A DNA stretch of 64,000 nt from Arthrobacter sp. NtRootA1 (GTDB lineage: Bacteria > Actinomycetota > Actinomycetes > Actinomycetales > Micrococcaceae). Shown piece by piece: positions 25,709-34,591 of this stretch. The stretch spans positions 1,860,001-1,924,000 of the forward strand of contig NZ_AP024630.1 in NCBI RefSeq assembly GCF_019976975.1. Reading direction: 5' to 3'. Both the position numbers and the translations under genes were made by a program. The notes under the pieces are model-generated. The model was not told the DNA's origin and ran no database searches. It was given only the letters and a program-made list of their open reading frames with translations. The stretch's first letter is position 1; each line of letters opens with the position of its first letter.

Positions 25709-27075
25709 CAGGCCGCCGTCGCGCCAGTGATGCCGGTGGTGGATTCGATGACAGGTCGCATTTTCTTCTCCAATGCTTCGTAGAACATGGACAGCGGGAA
25801 CTCATCGTCCAGGACTTGATCGGTAAGGCCGCGGGGAGCACCGTTCAAAGGCAGGGCTTCAGGGCCCTTGGCCCAGATCGACGCCGGGTGTGGAGTTACT
25901 GTACCGGAAATGAGTTCATAGGCCGCAAGCCAGTGGGCGGCCTTCGGGCGATCGATGGAACGCCAGTACAGCTCCTCGATCCTGGCACCAAGTTCCACAA
26001 CTACCTCTGCTGCTTCATCCCAGTCGATGCTGAGCTTGCTGTCCGTCCAGTGCAGCACGTGGTGTTGGTGCATCCACGCGAACAGGAGCTGACCACCAAG
26101 GCCGTCGTAATTACGGACCCGGCTGCCTGTGATGGCGAACCGGAAGATCCGGTCAAAGATCACAGCGTACTGCACGAGCTTGGCGTGCTTGCGGGCATCA
26201 GGATCGGCGTTCTCGTCCTTTTCGATGCGTACGGACTCGCGGAAGGCCGTCAGGTCGCATCGGAGCTCTTCCAAAGAGTAGAGGAAGAACGGCATGCGCT
26301 GCTTGATCATGAACGGATCAAAGGGAAGATCGCCGCGCATGTGCGTGCGGTCGTGGATCAAGTCCCACATGACGAAGGTGCGCTGGGTGAGTTCCTGGTC
26401 TTCAAGGAGCTCCGCGGCGTCCGCAGGGAGTTCAAGTGACGTGGTGGCAGCCGCAGCCTTGAGTACGCGGCGGAAGCGGGCCGCTTCGCGGTCTGCAAAG
26501 ATGGCGCCCCACGTGAACGTCGGCGTCTCGCGGACAGCCACTGTTTCCGGGAAGAGGACTGCCGAATTGGTGTCGTAGCCCGGTGTGAAATCCACAAAAC
26601 GGATCGGAACGAACAACTTGTTGGAGTACTCGCCAGCTTCCAGTCCACCAATGAACTCCGGCCAAATGACCTCGATCAAGACAGCTTCGACCAGCCGGTT
26701 GGTGCTGCCGTTCTGGGTGTACATCGGGAAGACCACCAGATGCTGGAGTCCATCCACCCGCTGCTTCTGGGGCTGGAAGGCTTGGAGGGAGTCAAGGAAG
26801 TCCGGAACTCCAAAGCCTCCCTGGACCCAGCGGCTGAAGTCTTCCACCAACAGTTCAAGGTACCGGGCGTCATGCGCGAAGTGCGGGGCCAGCGCGTTAA
26901 TGGCATCCGAAATCGTTGCCACCAGTTGGGCAGCTTCATGGTGGGCAGCCGGATCCGTAATGGAGCCGTCCTGCTCCTGGTATGCCTGGAGTGCGGTGGC
27001 GGCGGCCTTGAGCGCAGTCCATTCCGCGTTGTCGGCAGTGACACGCGGGAGGGCGGCGGTGGCGGTGATGGTCAT
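25708..27075 (-). CDS. DUF6421 family protein
   Basis: 455-residue soluble protein matching the uncharacterised DUF6421 family. It is mostly alpha-helical by composition, with conserved stretches such as RYLELLVEDFSRWVQGGFGV, LQHLVVFPMYTQNGSTNRL, WDLIHDRTHMRGDLPFDPFM and GLGGQLLFAWMHQHHVLHWT. Several His/Asp clusters (HDRTHMRGD, HQHHVLHW) would suit metal binding, but this is inference. The ATG at 27075 follows GAAAGGA; the longer open frame to 27126 lacks a ribosome-binding site. First gene of a three-gene operon with the SDR and aldolase. Confidence 0.8.
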   Translation of the reverse strand: MTITATAALPRVTADNAEWTALKAAATALQAYQEQDGSITDPAAHHEAAQLVATISDAINALAPHFAHDARYLELLVEDFSRWVQGGFGVPDFLDSLQAFQPQKQRVDGLQHLVVFPMYTQNGSTNRLVEAVLIEVIWPEFIGGLEAGEYSNKLFVPIRFVDFTPGYDTNSAVLFPETVAVRETPTFTWGAIFADREAARFRRVLKAAAATTSLELPADAAELLEDQELTQRTFVMWDLIHDRTHMRGDLPFDPFMIKQRMPFFLYSLEELRCDLTAFRESVRIEKDENADPDARKHAKLVQYAVIFDRIFRFAITGSRVRNYDGLGGQLLFAWMHQHHVLHWTDSKLSIDWDEAAEVVVELGARIEELYWRSIDRPKAAHWLAAYELISGTVTPHPASIWAKGPEALPLNGAPRGLTDQVLDDEFPLSMFYEALEKKMRPVIESTTGITGATAA

Positions 27076-27218
27076 TGATGCTCGTCCTTTCAGAAGTGGT
27101 TCTTGCTTCTGATGTGAGCGTAGCAACCGAAAAGTTTAGCTAATCCAAAAAAGGGTTGAGCGTAAGAAACTCTGGTGCAAAGGGTTGTTTCAAAGCGTCC
27201 GAGATGTAGCAATGCGCT

Positions 27219-27254
27219 TTCCGGGACGGGCCCCGCATGTGGGCCCGCCCGGAA
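27219..27254 (-). terminator. Terminator hairpin after msrB
   Basis: Imperfect 14-bp stem (TTCCGGG-A-CGGGCCC with its complement) with one bulged base, just past the msrB stop. Confidence 0.65.
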
Positions 27255-27259
27255 GCTGC

Positions 27260-27754
27260 CTACTTCCTTTCGGATTCAGCGGGCTCCTTGGACTCAACCG
27301 GGTCCTTGGACTCAACCGGCTCTTTCGACTCCACAAGCCGCAGCGAAATCGAGTTAATGCAGAACCGCTGGTCCGTGGGAGTGCCGTAGCCCTCGCCTTC
27401 AAACACGTGACCCAAATGCGAGTCGCAGTTCGCGCACCGGACTTCCACACGGTCCATCCCCATCGTGCGGTCATGCAGGTAACGCACCGTGCCCTCGGCT
27501 AACGGCGCCCAGAAGGACGGCCAACCACAATGGGAATCGAACTTTTCGTGGCTGGTGAACAACTGGCTGCCACAAGCGCGGCACTGATAAACGCCTTCGG
27601 TATGCGTGTCCCAGTACTCGCCGGTGTAAGGCCGCTCAGTACCGGCCTGACGCAGCACGCGGTACTCATCCGGAGTCAGCTCTTCACGCCACTGGGCATC
27701 GGACTTCTCCAAGGGCACGCCGGTGGTCTTGCTGGTGTTCTCAGGAGTGTTCAT
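27260..27754 (-). CDS. msrB: Peptide-methionine (R)-S-oxide reductase
   Basis: Repairs methionine-R-sulphoxide in proteins. 164 residues: YRVLRQAGTERPYTGEYWD, zinc-binding CRAC and CANC pairs, HCGWPSFWAP, and RFCINSISLRL with the catalytic Cys. After residue 140 the protein carries an unusual charged tail of four hexapeptides (VESKEP, VESKDP, VESKEP, AESERK) encoded by an 18-bp repeat. The tail lies past the normal end of the family. No separate resolving Cys was seen outside the core. Confidence 0.94.
   Translation of the reverse strand: MNTPENTSKTTGVPLEKSDAQWREELTPDEYRVLRQAGTERPYTGEYWDTHTEGVYQCRACGSQLFTSHEKFDSHCGWPSFWAPLAEGTVRYLHDRTMGMDRVEVRCANCDSHLGHVFEGEGYGTPTDQRFCINSISLRLVESKEPVESKDPVESKEPAESERK
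27263..27334 (-). repeat. 18-bp tandem repeat encoding the MsrB tail
   Basis: About four copies of an 18-bp unit (on the minus strand GTTGAGTCCAAGGACCCG and variants) encode VES(K)(E/D)P hexapeptides. In-frame unit length means copy number could change without breaking msrB. Confidence 0.8.
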
Positions 27755-27768
27755 GTCTTATGCAACGC

Positions 27769-28260
27769 TCACGAGTCGCCGATAAATCCCGAACCCGCAT
27801 ACAAGTGAAGAACGGGAAGGCCCAACTGGTCCTGCGCCTTATTGGCCCAATCCGTGTGGAACGTATCCGCGATTGCGTGCGGACGTGTTACCACCACAGC
27901 TTGCGCGGCATCCAAGGCCCGGACCTTCGCTACCAAGCCGGCCACGGCACCGCCGTCGACAATCTCCCCCGTGACACCGCCGCCCAAACCTTCCAGCGCA
28001 GCCAACGACGTTGCCAAGGTTTCCGACGCCTCCGCCCTCTCAGCATCCGGGTTGGGGGACTGGCCACCAAGTTCCCGGAACGCTTTGGCAATATCGAGCA
28101 TGGAAAGGTTCTCCAGGAAATCAACCAGGAGATGTCGCTCGGTATTGGCCGGGACCAGGACAACCAAGGGTGCGTCGCCGCCGTCGACCAATTTGGCGAT
28201 GTTGACGCGGTCGTCGGGACCAAGGGGCTCTTCTGTCAGGATGACGATGGGATCGCTCAT
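27769..28260 (-). CDS. Conserved hypothetical protein, alpha/beta type
   Basis: 163 residues, family not recognised. The pattern is that of a small Rossmann-like or universal-stress-like protein: MSDPIVILTEEPLGPDD, APLVVLVPANTERHLLVDFL, AAQAVVVTRPHAIADTF, and a C-terminal LGLPVLHLYAGSGFIG. No catalytic motif stands out. ATG at 28260 was chosen over the longer frame because the family-like start is there and the extension would overlap the divergent hydrolase gene. It lies 14 bp upstream of msrB and is probably cotranscribed. Confidence 0.7.
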   Translation of the reverse strand: MSDPIVILTEEPLGPDDRVNIAKLVDGGDAPLVVLVPANTERHLLVDFLENLSMLDIAKAFRELGGQSPNPDAERAEASETLATSLAALEGLGGGVTGEIVDGGAVAGLVAKVRALDAAQAVVVTRPHAIADTFHTDWANKAQDQLGLPVLHLYAGSGFIGDS

Positions 28261-28397
28261 GGCTACAGCGTAGTCCCGCCGAACGAGACGACGCAGATTT
28301 TCGGCACTCAATTCCTGCCAGAGCATTCCCGGCAACCAATCCGCCGCGCGCCCCCCACCTGCATGGACGACGGCCAGGGAACGGCGACAATGGAGCC

Positions 28398-29654
28398 ATG
28401 GCATTGAATACCCGGTCAGCGAGCGAGGCTGCAGAGAAGAAAATGTCCGTGCGAACCAAATGGGCCATCGCCGGAATCCTCACCGGAGGGACACTCGCAG
28501 GACTCGTCGGTGCCGGATCTTCCGCGCTCGCAGTGTATTTTGCCCGCCGCGTCATTACGCCCGCTGCCCGTCATGAGGACCAGGAGGTTCTCGCCGTCAT
28601 CCGCAGCGACAAGGGACTGCAGGTCATCCTTGCGGCCACCCCTGACACCACCATCGACGGCGTGTTCAGTCTCTTCTTCGAGGGCGGAAAAGGCCATGCC
28701 AGGATTGGCAGGATCGTCTCCTACTCGCCAGCTGAACAAACGGTGCTGCGCGAGGTCGAAGAGGTTTACAGTGGCAACCTCGCTGAAGCCCGCCGGGGAT
28801 GGTGGAGCGGCGCAACGTACCCGGATCCCGCGGCCATCGGCCTGGCCGCCGATGACGTGGAGATTGACCTCGACGTCGGGAAGGCGCCGGCATGGCTGGT
28901 CCGGGCGGATGCAGCTGCCCACGCGCCCATCTGGGCGATCATGGTGCACGGCCGGGGTGCCACCAGGCTTGAATGCCTCAGAGCTGTCCGGACCGCGCGG
29001 GAGTTGGGACTGGACAGCCTGCTGATTTCGTACCGGAATGACGGGCTTGCGCCATCGGCACTTGATGGGCGGTACGGCCTGGGCTCCACGGAGTGGCGGG
29101 ACGTGGAAGCCGCTATCGAATATGCGATGGCTCATGGCGCCCGGGAAGTGGTCCTGTTCGGCTGGTCCATGGGTGGAGCGATTAGCCTCCAAACAGCCGA
29201 TTTATCCAAGTACAGGCACCTGATCCGTGCTTTGGTGCTGGACGCGCCAGTGATCAATTGGGTCAACGTGATGGCCCACCATGCAGAGATGAACAGGATC
29301 CCCTATAACGTAGGCCGATACGGACAGCTGATGCTCGGACATCCGCTGGGCCGCAGGCTCACTGGACTTTCCGCTCCCGTGGATTTCAAAGCGATGGACT
29401 GGGAAGCACGAGCCATTGAGTTACGAACCCCAACCCTGCTGATACACAGTGTCGACGACGACTACGTCCCCTTTGAACCTTCCGCCAGCCTTGCAGAGAA
29501 GAACCCTGAAATGGTGACGTTCGAACCGTTCCACGGAGCGCGGCACACGAAGGAGTGGAACGTTGACCCGGAGAAATGGGAACGGCTGGTTCGCTCGTGG
29601 CTGCAGCGCCAGTTGGCTCCCCGGAACAACCCTGGGCAGTCAGAGGGTGTGTAA
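28398..29654 (+). CDS. Membrane-anchored alpha/beta hydrolase
   Basis: 418-residue alpha/beta hydrolase. A short basic start is followed by one membrane segment (about residues 21-50, WAIAGILTGGTLAGLVGAGS), so the catalytic domain is probably extracytoplasmic or membrane-held. The nucleophile is S257 in LFGWSMGGAISLQ; HSVDDDYVPFEPS supplies the acid and EPFHGARHTKEWN the His. IMVHGRGATRLECLR is the oxyanion-side HG turn. Substrate unknown; esterase, lipase or peptidase activity are all possible. Divergent from the 163-residue hypothetical gene. Confidence 0.85.
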   Translation: MALNTRSASEAAEKKMSVRTKWAIAGILTGGTLAGLVGAGSSALAVYFARRVITPAARHEDQEVLAVIRSDKGLQVILAATPDTTIDGVFSLFFEGGKGHARIGRIVSYSPAEQTVLREVEEVYSGNLAEARRGWWSGATYPDPAAIGLAADDVEIDLDVGKAPAWLVRADAAAHAPIWAIMVHGRGATRLECLRAVRTARELGLDSLLISYRNDGLAPSALDGRYGLGSTEWRDVEAAIEYAMAHGAREVVLFGWSMGGAISLQTADLSKYRHLIRALVLDAPVINWVNVMAHHAEMNRIPYNVGRYGQLMLGHPLGRRLTGLSAPVDFKAMDWEARAIELRTPTLLIHSVDDDYVPFEPSASLAEKNPEMVTFEPFHGARHTKEWNVDPEKWERLVRSWLQRQLAPRNNPGQSEGV

Positions 29655-29687
29655 CGGGCAGGCTGGGTGAGCTTACCCGGGGCGACG

Positions 29688-30182
29688 TTAGCCCTTGGCG
29701 CCGATGGGCGCCGTCACTGCCTTGGTCAGTCGAATCAGGTCCCCTGGGGCAATTTCGATGTCGAGGCCGCGTCGCCCACCGGAAACCAGAATGGTGTCAT
29801 AGGACAATGCGGACTCGTCCAGGACGGTAGGGGAGGGCTGGCGCTGGCCCAAGGGGGAGATTCCGCCCAAGACGTAGCCGGTACGACGCTCTGCCGCCTT
29901 GGGGTCGGCCATGGCTGCCTTCTTCGAACCCAGGGCTGCCGCCACTGACTTGAGGTCCAGGTTTCCTGAAACGGGGACGATGCCCACGGCGAGTTTGCCT
30001 TCGACTTCCACCATCAATGTCTTGAAAACCCGCTTGGGATCGATGCCCAGGACTTCGGCAGCTTCCAACCCATAGCTGGCGGCCGAGGGATCATGGGAAT
30101 ACGGGTGCAGCACGAAGGAAACGCCGGCCGCAGCTAGTGCTGCAGTGGCCGGCGTTCCCTGTGATGCCATCTTCTTGGCCAT
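29688..30182 (-). CDS. ybaK: Cys-tRNA(Pro)/Cys-tRNA(Cys) deacylase YbaK
   Basis: Trans-editing enzyme that clears Cys mischarged onto tRNA(Pro). 164 residues with the YbaK/EbsC fold: VSFVLHPYSHDPSAASYGLE, GIDPKRVFKTLMVE (conserved Lys of the KT motif), AVGIVPVSGNLDLKSVA and GGISPLGQ (substrate loop). DTILVSGGRRGLDIEIAP ends the domain. The ATG at 30182 is the only in-frame start near the family N-terminus. Confidence 0.92.
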   Translation of the reverse strand: MAKKMASQGTPATAALAAAGVSFVLHPYSHDPSAASYGLEAAEVLGIDPKRVFKTLMVEVEGKLAVGIVPVSGNLDLKSVAAALGSKKAAMADPKAAERRTGYVLGGISPLGQRQPSPTVLDESALSYDTILVSGGRRGLDIEIAPGDLIRLTKAVTAPIGAKG

Positions 30183-30241
30183 GTGCCAGGACGCCTCTCA
30201 GCTTTGCCTTGCAGAAAGTCCGCTTTGCTTACAGAAGCTGT

Positions 30242-30709
30242 TTAGTGTTCCAAGCGGCTTGCGGCTGCAACTTTCCGCTTGATACGGCCCAGCATGGCGG
30301 TCATGCCGCGCATACGCAGGGGAGTGATGGCCCTGGTCAATCCCAGCAACTCCGGCATGTCATCCGGAACGTCCAGGATTTCCTGGGCCGTCAACCCATC
30401 GAGTCCTTCGTGCAGCACCCCGGCGAATCCACGCGTAGTGGGAGCCTCGGGCGGAGCCTTGAAAAACAACCGGTAGGCGCGCGGGCCTTCGGCATTGTCC
30501 TTGTTCTTCTCGGATTCGATCGTGAGGAACAAAGGTGACTGGCACTCCACAACCTGCTCCAGCAGCTCCGGGTGGTCCTTGAGGCGCTCCGGAAGTTCCG
30601 GCAACCCACGGGAGAACTCGAGCAGCAGTTGCAGGCGGTCAGGCTCCGTCAGTGCCTGGAAGTCATCGACGATTTCCGCCAGTGCGGCGGGCAAGGTGTT
30701 GGTACTCAT
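30242..30709 (-). CDS. sufE: SufE family Fe-S assembly/sulphur transfer protein
   Basis: Accepts persulphide sulphur from a cysteine desulphurase for Fe-S cluster assembly. 155 residues: LAEIVDDFQALTEPDRLQLL at the start, active-site C56 in EQVVECQSPLFL, and the terminal helix LTRAITPLRMRGMTAMLGRI. ATG at 30709 begins MSTNTLPA; the longer frame lacks family similarity and overlaps the sulphurtransferase gene. It lies 37 bp after that gene on the same strand, so two sulphur-carrying proteins are made together. Confidence 0.9.
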   Translation of the reverse strand: MSTNTLPAALAEIVDDFQALTEPDRLQLLLEFSRGLPELPERLKDHPELLEQVVECQSPLFLTIESEKNKDNAEGPRAYRLFFKAPPEAPTTRGFAGVLHEGLDGLTAQEILDVPDDMPELLGLTRAITPLRMRGMTAMLGRIKRKVAAASRLEH

Positions 30710-30746
30710 CACTTCCAGCTTACGCACAACGGCGCTGATTGCATTG

Positions 30747-31673
30747 CTAGTTACGGACCAAGGCTGCCGGCACGGAACCGCGCTCGGCGCCCTTGACGAT
30801 GGGTACGCGGACCGCGTTGCCCCACTCGGTCCAGGAACCGTCGTAATTGCGGACGGTTTCAAAGCCCAGCAGGTACTTCAGCGCGAACCAGGTGTGGCTG
30901 GACCGCTCGCCAATGCGGCAGTACGCCACGACGTCGTCGCCGGCCGTCAAACCTGCTTCGCCCAGGTAGAGGGCTTCCAGTTCCTCACGGGAACGGTAGG
31001 TGCCATCCTCAGCTGCAGCACGGGCCCACGGAATCGAAGCAGCCGTAGGGATGTGGCCGCCACGCAGTGCGCCTTCTTCCGGGTACGCGGGCATGTGGGT
31101 GCGCTGGCCCGTGTACTCCTCGGGGGAGCGGACGTCGATCAGCGGGTTGCCCAGGTGAGCCAGGACGTCCTCTTTGAAGGCCCGGATGGGAGCGTCGTTG
31201 CGCTCTACTTCGGGGTAGGTGCCCGGGGCAGGCGTCGATACGTCCGTGGTCAATTCGCGGCCTTCAGCGATCCACTTGTCGCGGCCACCGTCGAGCAGGC
31301 GCACATCGTCGTGTCCGAACAGCGTGAAGACCCAGAGGGCGTAGGCGGCCCACCAGTTGGATTTGTCGCCGTAGATCACCACGGTGGTGTCACGGGAGAT
31401 GCCCTTGGATGCTGCCAAAGCAGCGAATGCGGCGCCGTCCACGTAGTCGCGGGTCACTTCATCGTTCAGGTCCGTGTGCCAGTCGATCTTTACGGCACCG
31501 GGAATGTGGCCGGTTTCGTACAGCAGGACGTCCTCATCGGACTCCACAACCACCAGCTTGCCATCGGCGATGGCGTCATCGGCAAGTGCTTCGGCAAGCC
31601 ACTGCGTGGACACGAGTCGTTCAGGGTTCGCGTAGGACGCGAACTTTTCGTTTTGTTCAACGGGGTAGGACAT
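30747..31673 (-). CDS. sseA: Two-domain sulphurtransferase (rhodanese)
   Basis: Moves sulphane sulphur from thiosulphate or 3-mercaptopyruvate to an acceptor. 308 residues in two rhodanese domains. The N-terminal domain (about 20-140) is inactive: the catalytic position reads YGDKSNWWA with Asp instead of Cys. The C-terminal domain (about 165-295) has the active loop [12 protein letters not shown] with C252, the CRxGxR form typical of thiosulphate sulphurtransferases. [10 protein letters not shown] and [10 protein letters not shown] are the matching segments of both domains. Followed by sufE; divergent from zapE. Confidence 0.92.
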   Translation of the reverse strand: MSYPVEQNEKFASYANPERLVSTQWLAEALADDAIADGKLVVVESDEDVLLYETGHIPGAVKIDWHTDLNDEVTRDYVDGAAFAALAASKGISRDTTVVIYGDKSNWWAAYALWVFTLFGHDDVRLLDGGRDKWIAEGRELTTDVSTPAPGTYPEVERNDAPIRAFKEDVLAHLGNPLIDVRSPEEYTGQRTHMPAYPEEGALRGGHIPTAASIPWARAAAEDGTYRSREELEALYLGEAGLTAGDDVVAYCRIGERSSHTWFALKYLLGFETVRNYDGSWTEWGNAVRVPIVKGAERGSVPAALVRN

Positions 31674-31883
31674 GGTGATGGCCTTTCACTGACAACGGGC
31701 GGAGCCAGGCCCTGGAAGCTGCATCAATTGCCGGCCCGGCGTGCTCCAACACTAACCACGGGCCGCGCGGAATGCTTCCCCGCTGGTCACATGGTGAAAC
31801 ATGGCATTGGTCACGTCACCGTTTTCGGGACGCCCGATGCCGGTATTCTTGCTGGGGACCCAAATACTGAAGAACGGACCACC

Positions 31884-32924
31884 GTGGTACAGATCGAACA
31901 ACTGGCTGCCCGCACACCGGCAGTCTCCGTGGAGGAACTCCTCAAGGGTTTCTACCCGTCTCCGCGATTTGGAGAGGTATCGTTCGACAGCTACCGCCCG
32001 GACCCCGCCCAGCCCAGCCAAGCCAATGCGGTCAAGCTGCTCTCGGCATTCGCTGACGGTGTGGGGGCCGATGACGGCGGTGGCCTCTTCAAGAAGTTGT
32101 TCGCCAAGAAGGCCCCCGCCACCCGTGCCGGCATTTACCTCGACGGTGGCTTCGGCGTCGGCAAGACCCACCTTTTGGCCTCCCTTTGGCACCGGTCTCC
32201 GGGTCCCAAGGCCTTCGGTACGTTCGTTGAATACACCAACCTCGTAGGCGCGCTCTCGTTCCGGAAGACCGTCGAAGCCCTCAGCAACTACAAGCTTGTC
32301 TGCATTGACGAATTCGAACTCGATGATCCCGGCGACACTGTGCTGATGTCCCGCCTGATGCGCGAACTGGCCGACGCCGGCGTAAAGCTGGCGGCTACCT
32401 CCAACACACTGCCGGGTTCCTTGGGCGAAGGCCGCTTCGCAGCCGTGGACTTCCAACGTGAAATCCAGGTCCTTGCCGACCAGTTCGACGTCGTCAGGAT
32501 CGACGGCGAAGACTTCCGCCACCGTGGCCTGCCCGCAGCTCCGTCACCTTTGAAGACTGAAGAGCTCAAGCACCGCATGCACGCCGAGTTTGACGGACAA
32601 ACAGTTGCCGTGGATGATTTCCGCACTCTTGTGCACCACCTCGCTGGCGTCCATCCCAGCCGCTACCGGCAGCTGATCTCCGGCGTCGAGGCCGTGGTGT
32701 GGCGCGACGTCGAGACCATTACCGAGCAGGCAGTGGCCCTCCGCTTCGTTGTCCTCGCCGACCGTCTCTATGACAAAGATGTGCCGATTCTTGCCAGCGG
32801 CGTCCCCTTCGACAAACTCTTCACCGAAGAAATGATGACCGGCGGGTACATGAAGAAGTACTTCCGTGCCGTGTCCAGGCTCACGGCTCTTGCCCGAGAG
32901 GGACAGAACCACGAACCTGCCTGA
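31884..32924 (+). CDS. zapE: Cell division AFG1-like ATPase ZapE
   Basis: AAA-type ATPase; in E. coli ZapE acts at the Z-ring. 346 residues from GTG 31884 (VVQIEQLAARTPAV): Walker A GGFGVGKTH (about 88-96), Walker B VCIDEFELDDPGD, sensor-1 like AATSNTLPGSL and a C-terminal FDKLFTEEMMTGGYMKKYFR. The open frame continues about 460 codons upstream, but that stretch runs antisense to sseA and sufE and has no similarity. An ATG at 31792 is a weaker alternative. AATACT just upstream could be a -10. SepH and ZapE both touch cell division but lie 30 kb apart. Confidence 0.9.
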   Translation: MVQIEQLAARTPAVSVEELLKGFYPSPRFGEVSFDSYRPDPAQPSQANAVKLLSAFADGVGADDGGGLFKKLFAKKAPATRAGIYLDGGFGVGKTHLLASLWHRSPGPKAFGTFVEYTNLVGALSFRKTVEALSNYKLVCIDEFELDDPGDTVLMSRLMRELADAGVKLAATSNTLPGSLGEGRFAAVDFQREIQVLADQFDVVRIDGEDFRHRGLPAAPSPLKTEELKHRMHAEFDGQTVAVDDFRTLVHHLAGVHPSRYRQLISGVEAVVWRDVETITEQAVALRFVVLADRLYDKDVPILASGVPFDKLFTEEMMTGGYMKKYFRAVSRLTALAREGQNHEPA

Positions 32925-32937
32925 TTCGGTTCCGGCT

Positions 32938-34158
32938 TTACTTGTGTGAAGGCGTCAGCGGTTCCCGGTCTTTCAGCAACCAGCGGACCAGGATGCCTCC
33001 CGCCAACGCCCAGAATGCCGCACCCACTCCTGCGAAGCTGATCCCTGAGGCGGCAAGCAGGAAAGTGATGCACGCGGGTACGCGTTCTTCGGCAACTGCC
33101 AATGCGGAGGAGATGGCTGAGGCCAGCGTGCCGAGCAACGCCAGGCCTGCGACCGCTTCAAGCAAGCCGGCGGGTGCGGCAGCCACCACTGTGACAAGGG
33201 CTGCGGAGAACGCTGCCAGCATCAGGTAGGCCACACCAGCCACGAATGCCGCGATCCAGCGCCTGCCGTGGTCTTTCCCTGCTTCCTCTCCGGCCGCCAA
33301 CGCTGCACTCAAAGCAGCAAGGTTAATGGCGTGGCCTCCGAACGGAGCGCCCGCAATGGTTCCGGCTCCAGTGACCACCATCGATGCCCGCCAGGGCGTT
33401 GTGAAGCCAAAGGATTTAAGCACGGCGACGCCGGGAATATTCTGCGATGCCATCGTGACAATGAACAGGGGCAGGGCCAGCCCCACCGCTGCCTCCAGGG
33501 TGAACGCTGGAGTAGTCCATTCGAGCTGCGGCAAGAGGGCATCTCCGGGAATCTGAACTCCGTTCGCCACGATGTGGATGCCGATGACGGCGAGGGCCAC
33601 CACCAGTGAGGCCGGGACCGCCCAGCGCGACGCGAACTTCATCATCACCAACCAGCAAAGGGCCACCGGGCCAACCAGCAAGGGCACTTCTCCCAGGGAT
33701 TTAAAAGGTGCCAGGCACAGGGGGAGGAGCACGCCCGCGAGCATCGCCTGCGCAAGCGGTGTGGGTATCTTCGTCATCAGCCGGCCAAGGCTGGGCAGTA
33801 ACCCCGTCAGGACGATCAGCACCCCGACGACGACGAACGCACCCACCGCTGCCGGCCAGCCGCCGTCGACCATTCCTGCCGAGGCGAGGAGCGCCGCCCC
33901 CGGGGTGGACCACGCCAGGGTTACTGGCATTTTGGATCTCCATGCAAGCCATAAGATGCCCAGTCCGAACGTCAGTGTAAGGGCCAGGAGGCCGCTGGAG
34001 GCCTGCGCTTGGTTGGCTCCCACAGCCCGCAGTCCAGCAAGGACCACAGCGAAGGAGGACGTGAAACCGACGAGGGCGGTGACGATGCCAGCGGTGATGG
34101 GCGGCCCTAACGTGTCCTGGCGGGAGGGGCGCTGGACTGTGGAAGAGGCTGATGGCAT
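32938..34158 (-). CDS. benE: BenE family benzoate/H+ symporter-like transporter
   Basis: 406-residue membrane protein with about 11-12 helices, matching the BenE family (nucleobase:cation symporter relatives). Seen: GPPITAGIVTALVGFTSSFA, the family LAWRSKMPVTLAWSTPGAAL, PLPLFIVTMASQNIPGVAVL and GAGTIAGAPFGGHAINLAAL. ATG at 34158 is used; an in-frame TTG three codons earlier is possible. No benzoate degradation genes are nearby, so the substrate is open. It converges on zapE with 13 bp between stops. Confidence 0.88.
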   Translation of the reverse strand: MPSASSTVQRPSRQDTLGPPITAGIVTALVGFTSSFAVVLAGLRAVGANQAQASSGLLALTLTFGLGILWLAWRSKMPVTLAWSTPGAALLASAGMVDGGWPAAVGAFVVVGVLIVLTGLLPSLGRLMTKIPTPLAQAMLAGVLLPLCLAPFKSLGEVPLLVGPVALCWLVMMKFASRWAVPASLVVALAVIGIHIVANGVQIPGDALLPQLEWTTPAFTLEAAVGLALPLFIVTMASQNIPGVAVLKSFGFTTPWRASMVVTGAGTIAGAPFGGHAINLAALSAALAAGEEAGKDHGRRWIAAFVAGVAYLMLAAFSAALVTVVAAAPAGLLEAVAGLALLGTLASAISSALAVAEERVPACITFLLAASGISFAGVGAAFWALAGGILVRWLLKDREPLTPSHK

Positions 34159-34205
34159 AAGGACCAAAATACCGGACGGAAACCCGGTTACCGGTTAAAC
34201 GCCAA

Positions 34206-34241
34206 GGGCACCGGTGGCGCCTCTCGGCGGGACCGGTGCCC
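34206..34241 (-). terminator. Terminator hairpin after the MT0933-like antitoxin gene
   Basis: GGGCACCGGT and its exact complement (10 bp) around a 16-nt loop, 34 bp past the stop codon of the small gene on the minus strand. Confidence 0.65.
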
Positions 34242-34274
34242 CCTTGACGTATCTGGTACGGCGGGCTCAGGCAG

Positions 34275-34502
34275 CTACAGCTGCTTAGGCTCATCCGCGA
34301 CGGGAGCCTGTGCGGCGTCACCGTCTGTTGTAGCCACGAAGTCGGAAGCGGCATTCTGAACCGCGTCAACCTGACTTGCGAACTTGCCGCCTGTCTTCTG
34401 GTCGACGAAGTCTCCGGCCTTTTCGATGCCATTCTGAATGGCTTCTTCGTTGCCCTGAATGAGACCCTGAGCCTTACCCTTCAGGTCGTCAATTAAACCC
34501 AC
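34275..34502 (-). CDS. MT0933-like (Rv0909 family) small antitoxin, orphan
   Basis: 75-residue protein from a GTG with GGGAGG 6 nt upstream. VGLIDDLKGKAQGLIQGNEE, then IEKAGDFVDQKTGGKFASQV and a variable acidic tail match the MT0933/Rv0909 antitoxin-like family. In M. tuberculosis Rv0909 is paired with the START-like toxin Rv0910; no such gene is beside it here, and this family is often found alone in Micrococcaceae. A toxin-antitoxin role is therefore unproven. A longer frame to 34577 lacks a ribosome-binding site. Confidence 0.75.
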   Translation of the reverse strand: MGLIDDLKGKAQGLIQGNEEAIQNGIEKAGDFVDQKTGGKFASQVDAVQNAASDFVATTDGDAAQAPVADEPKQL

Positions 34503-34591
34503 GGGCACCTCCCTTCCTTCGCGGAGCCAGTTCGCTCCTCCGCGTCCGACCCTAACACTGGATTCAGGGTGTGCCAAGGATTCCAGGCGCG

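Noticed and set aside
30495..31883. 460-codon upstream extension of the zapE frame
   Set aside because: It runs antisense through sufE and sseA and is not ZapE-like; the GTG at 31884 fits the family start.
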